NCBI GenBank assembly: GCA_005881495.1
Contig: VBHI01000123.1
Span: 1-12,279, forward strand
Source: Chloroflexota bacterium
Lineage (GTDB): Bacteria; Chloroflexota; Ktedonobacteria; Ktedonobacterales; Ktedonobacteraceae
Direction of reading: 5' to 3'
DNA length: 12,279 bases
Positions 7,106-12,279 of the stretch are shown here, piece by piece. The notes under the pieces were generated by a model. It ran no database searches, was not told the DNA's origin, and saw only the letters and a program-made list of their open reading frames with translations. Both the position numbers and the translations under genes were made by a program. Within the stretch, counting starts at the first letter, position 1. Each line of letters starts with the position of its first letter.

Positions 7106-8473
7106 ATGTTCAGGTATTCTTTTTACACAATAACAAAACGGACTTTCTTAAAGCGGATTTGGCGAACGCACAAATATCTTATCTTTGGCGCACTGCTTTT
7201 GTTACTGACGATCATAATGACAGTGACCTATTATGTTAACTCTCCAAGAGTTGAATTTAATGCAGATACACCAGCCTATGCCGTTGTTGCGGAGCGTATT
7301 TATGTGCATCCATATGCCCTGGTCGATGTCTGGCGCCTCCCTGGATATCCGTTTTTTATCGCGCTCATTTATATCTTTGCCGGTTACCGTAACTGGATGG
7401 CTATCAGTGCTATGCAAGGTGTCCTCTTCGTACTGGCAACGATGGAGATCTACGTGCTGGCGATTCTCGTATTAAAGCGTACGTGGATGGCTTTCCTCAT
7501 AGGACTGATTGTCGGTACAAATATCATTCTTCTTTCCTATGTCAAACCTATCATGTCTGAGGGGCTGGCGCTCTGGCTGCTAACCACGCTGGCACTGGCA
7601 GTTGTATACTTCATACGAACTTTACGATTACATGCCTTCTGGTTCGTTGTGTTATGCATGGTGCCATTAATGTTCACCCGTCCAGAGTGGCTCTATTTGC
7701 CGGTACCATTGTTCGCCTATTTACTGCTCGTCGCCGTGCGCCGCGGCTCCTTCAGACGCGTCTTGCTCAATGCGCTCATTGCCCTGGCCTGTATTTACGG
7801 TTTGGTGGGAAGTTACATTGGTGTCAACACACTGGTAAATTATTATCCTGGGTTGACGGCGATAGAGAATTTTAACTTGATGGGGAAGGTACTGCAATAC
7901 AATATGCAGGATGAAGCGCCCCCTGAGTATGCACAGGTCAGCCGTCAATTGGACATCTTAGTGGTTCGGGTTGACCGGGACCCTTATCACGTTCTCCCTT
8001 ATATCCCATCACTCTCAAAGAATGATGATCTACCTGCCGGTATTTTAGCTCGTAACATCATCCTGCATCACCCGGTAGAGTTCCTGCTCAAGTCCATCCC
8101 CTTGTTCCCACCATCGCTGATACAATTCTATGATTCCTCGCGGCAGAATATCCCCGGGCCATTTGATGGACCCCTGGTTTTCATGAAGTCCTTCGACCGT
8201 ATCCTGTACAGTGCGAATGTGTTTTTTCTCCTCTGTGTTCCCTGGTGGTTACTCTTGTGCTGCTGGCGAAGGCTACGGTCTCAGCTGTTGGTGTTGGAGA
8301 TGGGGGCAGTTGTGCTGCTGGCATTTTACGCACTGGTCATCACGATTCTGGGAGGCTACCGACCAGACGATTATATGCGCGTGCATATTGTTTTCGATCC
8401 TCTGCTGATTTTTGTTGTGTGGGGTAGCTTATTTTGGGGGGTACAGCAGCTTTTCCGAAGGGTGCAGAAATAG
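7106..8473 (+). CDS. GT-C-type membrane glycosyltransferase-like protein
   Basis: The 455-residue polytopic protein has about 10-11 hydrophobic helices (starting about 24-44, then many between 84 and 240, and three between 369 and 450). After the first helix, the extracytoplasmic loop has NADTPAY (52-58), where Asp54 is in the position of the catalytic acid of GT39/ArnT-like enzymes. RLPGYPFFIAL (77-87) follows, the usual R-x-PGYP entry to the second helix of this superfamily. SEGLALWL (151-158) and TRPEW (191-195) are also typical of membrane proteins of this fold. A hydrophilic domain at about 265-365 lies before the last helices. Known relatives transfer sugars from polyprenyl-phosphate carriers to proteins or lipids at the outer membrane face; the acceptor here is unknown. 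It is transcribed from a leaderless promoter divergent from the ABC exporter operon, so a shared cell-envelope role is possible but unproven. Confidence 0.7.
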   Translation: MFRYSFYTITKRTFLKRIWRTHKYLIFGALLLLLTIIMTVTYYVNSPRVEFNADTPAYAVVAERIYVHPYALVDVWRLPGYPFFIALIYIFAGYRNWMAISAMQGVLFVLATMEIYVLAILVLKRTWMAFLIGLIVGTNIILLSYVKPIMSEGLALWLLTTLALAVVYFIRTLRLHAFWFVVLCMVPLMFTRPEWLYLPVPLFAYLLLVAVRRGSFRRVLLNALIALACIYGLVGSYIGVNTLVNYYPGLTAIENFNLMGKVLQYNMQDEAPPEYAQVSRQLDILVVRVDRDPYHVLPYIPSLSKNDDLPAGILARNIILHHPVEFLLKSIPLFPPSLIQFYDSSRQNIPGPFDGPLVFMKSFDRILYSANVFFLLCVPWWLLLCCWRRLRSQLLVLEMGAVVLLAFYALVITILGGYRPDDYMRVHIVFDPLLIFVVWGSLFWGVQQLFRRVQK

Positions 8474-8492
8474 CGGAACAGATAGGCTGTGG

Positions 8493-8579
8493 GGGCCGAT
8501 AATGCAGATTAACAAATTAATCCGGTCATTTTGAGCGAATTTGTGTCCACATTAATTTGTCAATGTGCATAATCGGCCC
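8493..8579. repeat. 87-bp long imperfect inverted repeat
   Basis: A 29-base left arm (8493-8521, starting GGGCCGATAATGCA) pairs with a 29-base right arm (8551-8579, ending TGCATAATCGGCCC) at 26 of 29 positions, around a 29-base centre. It starts 20 bases after the stop of the membrane protein gene. It has no T run, so it is more like a miniature transposable element or REP-like unit than a simple terminator, although it could stop transcription. No clear target duplication is visible. Confidence 0.6.
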
Positions 8580-8624
8580 GTGCGGCTGGTTGGCGTGCGA
8601 CTATTTCATGTACGCTAAGTGTTG

Positions 8625-8630
8625 TATAAT
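8625..8630 (+). promoter_or_regulatory. -10 box of the yqeY promoter
   Basis: TATAAT is a perfect -10 hexamer 48 bases before the yqeY ATG. At a 17-base spacing the -35 region reads TATTTC, which is weak, so the promoter may be modest or activated. A start near 8637 would give a leader of about 40 bases with GAGGAGA before the ATG. Confidence 0.55.
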
Positions 8631-8677
8631 ACCTGACGAGTCACAAATGTTATCATGTTGTGAGGAGATAGAAGCAC

Positions 8678-9097
8678 ATGGCTGAGGCACGGCAGCAGGT
8701 GCGGCTGGATACGTTGCGCATGGCATTGGGGGCTATACATAATCTTGAGGTGGCGCGTACTGACCGCAAACACCCGGAGTTTGGTCAACCGTTGACGGGG
8801 GCTGATTGCTTACGGGTATTGGAGCAGGAAGTTAAGAAGCGGCAGCAGGCAATACCGTACTACAAGCAGGGTGGACGCAGCGACTTAGCCGAAAAAGAAC
8901 AACGGGAGTCGGATATCTTGCAGGCGTATTTGCAAGCCTCTCAACTGAGCGATGACGACCTGCGGGCTGTGGTGGCCAGATTGATTGATGAGCATGGCAG
9001 AGAATTCAGACGTGTCATGCCCCTGGCCGCTAAGGAAACCAAAGGACGCGCCAGTGGCGCGCGAGTGCAGCAGGTAGTCAAAGAGATGACGCATTGA
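8678..9097 (+). CDS. yqeY: GatB/YqeY domain protein
   Basis: The 139-residue, mostly helical protein matches the YqeY family, which shares its fold with the tRNA-contacting tail of GatB, the Asp/Glu-tRNA amidotransferase subunit. It has LDTLRMALGAIHNLEVAR (10-27), EQEVKKRQQAIPYYKQGGR (49-67), DLAEKEQRESDILQAYL (69-85), QLSDDDLRAVVARLI (89-103) and the closing KGRASGARVQQVVKEM (122-137). These correspond to the family's conserved VKRRxEAI, GRxDLAxKE, LSxEEL and KGRADGxxV blocks. Its own biochemical role is unsettled. It starts nearer the first conserved helix than many relatives, so the N-terminus is slightly short. GAGGAGA precedes the ATG. The stop codon TGA overlaps the end of an IS200/IS605-like remnant, so the last residues may have changed on insertion. 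cysS lies downstream on the same strand but behind a terminator. Confidence 0.9.
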   Translation: MAEARQQVRLDTLRMALGAIHNLEVARTDRKHPEFGQPLTGADCLRVLEQEVKKRQQAIPYYKQGGRSDLAEKEQRESDILQAYLQASQLSDDDLRAVVARLIDEHGREFRRVMPLAAKETKGRASGARVQQVVKEMTH

Positions 9098-9388
9098 CAT
9101 CCTCCCACGGCTAAAGCCGGGGGATTCCCCACCTCACGGTGAGGGTTTCCTGCTTCGGCGAGACGTGCCTTCCCTGGTTCCATTCAGGTTTGGTCTTACA
9201 GTCTCTCCACAGGCGTAGACGTTCCCGCAAGCCCTGCGGTACGTTCTCAGTCTGCTGTTCATCGGCTGCATGGTTCTCGCAACCGGCAAAAGAAAGAGAG
9301 GTGTACAGTGGTTCAACACGCTAGTGCTTTTACCCAGGCGAGCGATTTAGCCTGGAACCTACCAACACTATTCCGTTGTCAAGGTACT
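9098..9388 (-). ncRNA. Candidate omega-RNA-like transcript from the element remnant
   Basis: A consensus promoter would start a transcript near 9388 that runs through the tnpB tail and the structured right end. In intact TnpB elements this region forms the omega RNA, whose guide is taken from DNA just past the right end, here the 3' end of yqeY. Several hairpins lie along it: CCAGGC/GCCTGG (9334-9355), CCGCA/TGCGG (9225-9239 area), CCTCAC/GTGAGG (9132-9144) and the terminal one at 9104-9123. No TnpB is encoded in the window, so any function would need a protein made elsewhere. The existence of the RNA is inferred only. Confidence 0.3.
9111..9320 (-). pseudogene. tnpB: C-terminal scrap of tnpB (IS200/IS605 OrfB)
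   Basis: A frame of 69 codons ends at 9111. Its tail has HVSPKQETLTVRWGIPRL, close to the SLKQE-type tail common at the end of TnpB. A second frame (stop near 9137) reads NVYACGETVRP over the middle of the same stretch, resembling another TnpB tail motif, so the coding frame may have shifted during decay. No start codon, RuvC motif or zinc ribbon CxxC pair is present. TnpB is the RNA-guided nuclease of this family; only its last part, which overlaps the omega RNA in intact elements, is left here. Confidence 0.45.
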
Positions 9389-9394
9389 AGAACA

Positions 9395-9423
9395 AGTATA
9401 CTATATCGGGAGGGAATTGTCAA
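9395..9423 (-). promoter_or_regulatory. Consensus sigma70 promoter inside the element remnant
   Basis: On the minus strand TTGACA (9423-9418) is followed after exactly 17 bases by TATACT (9400-9395). This is one of the best promoter matches in the window. It reads toward the tnpB scrap and the end of yqeY, so it would also produce antisense RNA to yqeY if not terminated. It probably once drove the lost tnpB. Confidence 0.75.
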
Positions 9424-9531
9424 GCATGAAATGGCCTTTAGAGCCGCCTGAAGGTGGCGCGGCTTCTATCTCCATAGCTGAAGCTAGGGGTCTTACGCCG
9501 CAATTTGATAAATTGTCCCTCGAACTTTTTT

Positions 9532-9584
9532 GGTAGTCCAAAAATCATATGCTTGATTTTTGGACTACCTTATTTTTATTTTTT
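9532..9584 (+). terminator. Strong intrinsic terminator between yqeY and cysS
   Basis: A perfect 16-bp stem pairs GGTAGTCCAAAAATCA (9532-9547) with TGATTTTTGGACTACC (9554-9569) around a six-base loop. It is followed by TTATTTTTATTTTTT on the plus strand. This is a good rho-independent terminator for transcripts coming from yqeY and insulates cysS. It may be the original yqeY terminator, now separated from the gene by the inserted element. Confidence 0.75.
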
Positions 9585-9626
9585 GTGGTGGTGCGTCATA
9601 CATCATAAACTGCGTAAGTGGGCCAA

Positions 9627-9679
9627 ACGCCAGTTGCTGGCGTATAAGCTTGACAAACATTGAAACAACTTTCTACGAT
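9627..9679 (+). promoter_or_regulatory. cysS promoter with an upstream palindrome
   Basis: TTGACA (9650-9655) is followed after 18 bases by TACGAT (9674-9679), a fair -10. The leader to the ATG would be about 70 bases, too short for a T-box, and no T-box sequence is seen. Just upstream, ACGCCAG (9627-9633) and CTGGCGT (9637-9643) form a perfect 7-bp inverted repeat with a TTG centre, ending six bases before the -35. It could be an operator or activator site. Confidence 0.5.
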
Positions 9680-9755
9680 ATGTTATAGGATACCTGTGAG
9701 AATTGTAATCTGGAAGAAGCTCAGAGATACCGTATAGAAAGGTCAGTGGGGCGGA

Positions 9756-12179
9756 ATGAACATCTACAATACCTTGACTAGACGGATTGAAGAGATAGTG
9801 CCTATAGAAGATGGCAAGATCAAGATATACTCCTGCGGCCCCACCGTCTATCGCTATATCCATATTGGCAATTTGCGCACGTTTACCATGGCCGATTGGC
9901 TGCGCCGTGCCTTTGAATATCGAGGACTGCAGGTTCTACATGTCAAAAATATCACCGATGTCGGTCATATGCGGCAGGAGATGCTGGATCGTGGAGAGGA
10001 TAAGTTGGTAGCACAGGCGCGCAAAGAAGGGAAAACATCGCTGCAGATCGCGCAATTTTATACCGAAGCATTTCATACCGACGAGGCCAAACTGAATATA
10101 CTGCCCGCGCATATATTCCCGCGTGCCACTGAGCACGTTCCGGAGATGATAGCCGTTATCCAAGGGCTGCTGGCAAAGGGCCTGGCCTACGAAGTTGAGG
10201 GCTATGTTTATTATGATATTAAGCGCTTTCCTAACTATGGGAAGCTCTCGGGTAATCAGCTTGAGAATATGCTGGCCGGTGTACGCGAGGGAGTGGATTC
10301 AAACAAGCACAACGCTGAAGATTTTCCCCTCTGGAAGCCAGCGGAACCGGGGCGAGAAATGGTGTGGGACAGTCCCTGGGGGCTTGGTTTTCCCGGCTGG
10401 CATATAGAGTGCAGCGCCATGTCGATCAAGTACCTGGGCGAGCATTTTGACCTGCATACTGGTGGAGTGGATAACGTCTTTCCCCATCACGAGGACGAGA
10501 TTGCCCAAAGCGAGGGCTTTTCAGGCCAGCAGTTCGTGAATTATTGGATTCATGCACAGCATCTGTTAGCCGATGGACAGAAGATGGCGAAATCAACCGG
10601 CAACGCCTATACCTGTGCCGAGATTGAGGCGCGGGGCTTTGATCCGCTGGCCCTGCGCTACTTTTATACCACGGCCCTCTATCGCAGCCGCTTGAATTTT
10701 ACCTTCCGTGCTTTGCAGGCAGCACAAACCTCGCTGGGGCGTTTGCGGGGGCTGGCCTACCAGTTGCTACTGCATTCTGATGAGGAACGCGTATTCTCTG
10801 AGGAGCCTTTGGGAGCACCTCTGGAAAGATATGCCTGGCGGGATGCGTTTTTGGCCAAGGTTGAACAGGACTTGAATATGCCCCGTGCCATGTCCGTAGT
10901 CTGGACTATGTTGCGGTCAAACGAGGTAAGCCCTACCAGCAGGGTACGTCTCCTACTCGATTGGGATCGTATTCTTGGTTTTGATCTGAAGAACTACTTG
11001 CAAAGCGAAGAGCCGCGAAAAAAGGCCGATCCTGAGGTATACCTGGCAAAGGTACCATCTACTATTGCCGTGCAGGTGCGTGAACGCGAGCGACTGCGTG
11101 CTCACAGGGATTATGCACGGGCAGACCAGGTACGGCAGGTGCTCAGTGCAGAGGGGTTTGCCCTGAGAGATACAGTGCCGGGTACTCTGGTGTTGCCTCG
11201 CCCACCTGAGGAGGAGTTCACCGTTATTTCCGGTTCTGCAGATGTAGCTGATAATACGCGACTGCCAGACCTCTATGATTTTTCGGTCAATCTGCTTGCT
11301 CACAATAGCCGGGAAGACCTTGAGCGCTGTATCAAGAGCATCTGCCGGCATGTCAATGATTATCATATCGAACTGGTGATTATTGAAAATGGATCGACCG
11401 ATGGCAAGGATGGCACGCTGCCCTATCTACAGCAGTTGGCGCGTGAAGGTGATTTACGAGGAAAGGATGAGCAGCATATTGGCGTACAAGTGCTTTTTGC
11501 CGATCACAACATAGGCTTCACAGCTGGACGCAATGCGACAATGCGCGCCAGTCGAGGGCGCTTTATCGTCCTCATGGACACTTCGATCGAGGTCACAGGA
11601 GACATCTGGGATCCGTTGTTGCAGACCCTTGCCGATCGGAGCGTGGGGGTTGCAGGACCCTATGGGTTGGTGACGGATGATCTACGCGAGTTCCGTGAAG
11701 CGCCGGGGCCAGATGTCGATGCGATTGAGGCCTACCTGATGGCCTTCCGGCGAGAATTGTTGCCGGAAGTTGGCTGGGTTGACGAGAAATTCCGTTTTTA
11801 TCGCCTGATGGATATTTACTTCAGCTTCTTCTTCAAGACGTCTGGTTATCGCGCGGTTACCACTCCGATAGTAGCCGGGCGAATTGAGAAACATCCCCAT
11901 CGCGAATGGTATAGCTTGAGCGAGGAAGAACGCGCGACGAAGAGTAAGAAAAATTATGATATCTTTCGCGCACGCTGGCATCATGGCGAGAGCCTGCTGG
12001 TAGCGAACTTCGATGCCAAAAACTGGTGGCATGGACACGACCATGCCTATCATGTCGATGGCGAGCATACTCATTCTGTGGAGGAGCTTCCCCCTGCTGG
12101 CACGACGCATGCACACGAACACCGGCACTGGCCTGACCATTCACATGCGCATCCTCACTACCATGAAACACGCAGGTGA
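9756..12179 (+). CDS. cysS: Cysteinyl-tRNA synthetase fused to a GT2-like domain and His-rich tail
   Basis: The 807-residue cytoplasmic protein begins with a full class I CysRS, which charges tRNA-Cys with cysteine. It has HIGN (36-39), KMAKS (276-280; Ala for the usual Ser) and all four zinc ligands (Cys27, Cys219, His244, Glu248). A helical anticodon-binding region follows (about 357-480), with RERERLRAHRDYARADQVRQ (442-461) typical of the normal C-terminus near 480. An in-frame linker leads to a family-2 glycosyltransferase-like (GT-A) domain (about 506-720): VNLLAHNSREDLERCIKSI (511-529), ELVIIENGSTDG (539-550), DHNIGFTAGRNA (583-594), FIVLMDTS (603-610). The DxD motif is reduced to DTS, so metal-dependent transfer may be lost. 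Residues 742-803 hold 17 histidines, perhaps binding metal. Usual CysRS length is about 460-500 residues. No stop or restart separates the parts. The fusion's role is unknown. Confidence 0.93.
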   Translation: MNIYNTLTRRIEEIVPIEDGKIKIYSCGPTVYRYIHIGNLRTFTMADWLRRAFEYRGLQVLHVKNITDVGHMRQEMLDRGEDKLVAQARKEGKTSLQIAQFYTEAFHTDEAKLNILPAHIFPRATEHVPEMIAVIQGLLAKGLAYEVEGYVYYDIKRFPNYGKLSGNQLENMLAGVREGVDSNKHNAEDFPLWKPAEPGREMVWDSPWGLGFPGWHIECSAMSIKYLGEHFDLHTGGVDNVFPHHEDEIAQSEGFSGQQFVNYWIHAQHLLADGQKMAKSTGNAYTCAEIEARGFDPLALRYFYTTALYRSRLNFTFRALQAAQTSLGRLRGLAYQLLLHSDEERVFSEEPLGAPLERYAWRDAFLAKVEQDLNMPRAMSVVWTMLRSNEVSPTSRVRLLLDWDRILGFDLKNYLQSEEPRKKADPEVYLAKVPSTIAVQVRERERLRAHRDYARADQVRQVLSAEGFALRDTVPGTLVLPRPPEEEFTVISGSADVADNTRLPDLYDFSVNLLAHNSREDLERCIKSICRHVNDYHIELVIIENGSTDGKDGTLPYLQQLAREGDLRGKDEQHIGVQVLFADHNIGFTAGRNATMRASRGRFIVLMDTSIEVTGDIWDPLLQTLADRSVGVAGPYGLVTDDLREFREAPGPDVDAIEAYLMAFRRELLPEVGWVDEKFRFYRLMDIYFSFFFKTSGYRAVTTPIVAGRIEKHPHREWYSLSEEERATKSKKNYDIFRARWHHGESLLVANFDAKNWWHGHDHAYHVDGEHTHSVEELPPAGTTHAHEHRHWPDHSHAHPHYHETRR

Positions 12180-12195
12180 TATGCGGGGGCAGCGC

Positions 12196-12220
12196 GGGCG
12201 ACCCAAGGGTCGCCCCTACA
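12196..12220. repeat. Short perfect palindrome followed by CCTACA
   Basis: GGGCGACCC (12196-12204) and GGGTCGCCC (12207-12215) form a perfect 9-bp inverted repeat around AA, followed by CTACA. It lies 17 bases after the cysS stop. It resembles the unit at 3152-3176 and is probably a genome-wide REP-like element that may also help end the cysS transcript. The remaining bases to 12279 show nothing I can name. Confidence 0.55.
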
Positions 12221-12279
12221 TGATGTTGTTGTAAGGTTACTCTTCTCTTGTCAAATCACTGGTATTTTCGCTAAGCTAT

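Larger units (their letters stand above)
9094..9530 (-). mobile_element. Internally deleted IS200/IS605-type element
   Basis: On the minus strand the left side of this region ends as GGGAGGATGTCAA, typical of the right end of IS200/IS605 elements, where TCAA is a known cleavage tetranucleotide (IS608). Subterminal hairpins lie at 9104-9123 (loop TAAA) and 9132-9144. The other end carries hairpins AGCCGC/GCGGCT (9442-9465 area), TAGC/GCTA (9475-9486 area) and the perfect CAATTT/AAATTG (9501-9515), as expected of a left end. Between the ends are a consensus promoter and a short tnpB tail, but no TnpA or TnpB body. This is therefore a non-autonomous derivative. The tip near 9516-9530 is not exactly placed. 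Recognition of the ends is from memory of the family pattern. Confidence 0.6.

Noticed and set aside
8211..8427. Short plus-strand frames inside the GT-C-like gene
   Set aside because: They are out of frame with a continuous 455-codon membrane protein and have no own ribosome site.
9139..9324. Plus-strand frame of 61 codons in the element remnant
   Set aside because: It lies opposite the tnpB tail and structured right end, with no ribosome site or recognisable motif.
9098..9530. CRISPR array or tRNA gene in the structured intergenic region
   Set aside because: The hairpins are all different, with no regular repeat and spacer pattern, and no cloverleaf or CCA end is seen.
9680..9755. Possible T-box riboswitch before cysS
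   Set aside because: The predicted leader is only about 70 bases and lacks the conserved T-box sequence and an antiterminator-terminator pair.
11682..12171. Long minus-strand frames of 104-152 codons at the end of cysS
   Set aside because: They are shadows of the in-frame C-terminal extension, whose GT2 and His-rich pattern is clearly on the plus strand.

Overview
The window looks like chromosomal sequence from a free-living, mid-GC bacterium, most probably Chloroflexota of the Ktedonobacteria type. That placement is inferred from overall protein character, leftover IS200/IS605-type DNA and scattered palindromic intergenic repeats. No rRNA or other decisive marker is present.

Left part (1-2502): a minus-strand gene for a membrane-anchored coiled-coil protein runs off the left edge. 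It has an exact tandem duplication of its ribosome binding site. It is divergent from a plus-strand gene for a small two-helix membrane protein of unknown function. A conserved soluble hypothetical protein follows (2053-2502).

Middle-left (2503-3210): a large palindrome separates that gene from a convergent minus-strand ABM-type monooxygenase. Directly upstream of the monooxygenase is the 3' stub of a gene resembling the fumarylacetoacetate hydrolase family, cut off near a palindromic repeat. The monooxygenase is therefore probably the surviving end of a broken operon.

Middle (3211-8473): two minus-strand genes encode the halves of a heterodimeric ABC exporter with one degenerate and one intact ATP site; the sequence changes in the two proteins are complementary. 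Divergent from them is a membrane protein resembling GT-C glycosyltransferases, apparently read from a leaderless extended -10 promoter. The short divergent region holds a hairpin next to the exporter ribosome binding site, an exact tandem 12-bp repeat and an operator-like palindrome.

Right part (8474-12279): an 87-bp inverted repeat precedes a GatB/YqeY-family gene. Next comes a remnant of an IS200/IS605-type element that keeps both structured ends, a consensus promoter and a scrap of tnpB, but no transposase or nuclease body. Its end appears to supply the yqeY stop codon. After a strong hairpin terminator lies cysS. It encodes a complete cysteinyl-tRNA synthetase fused in frame to a family-2 glycosyltransferase-like domain and a histidine-rich tail. 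This fusion is the most unusual feature of the window.
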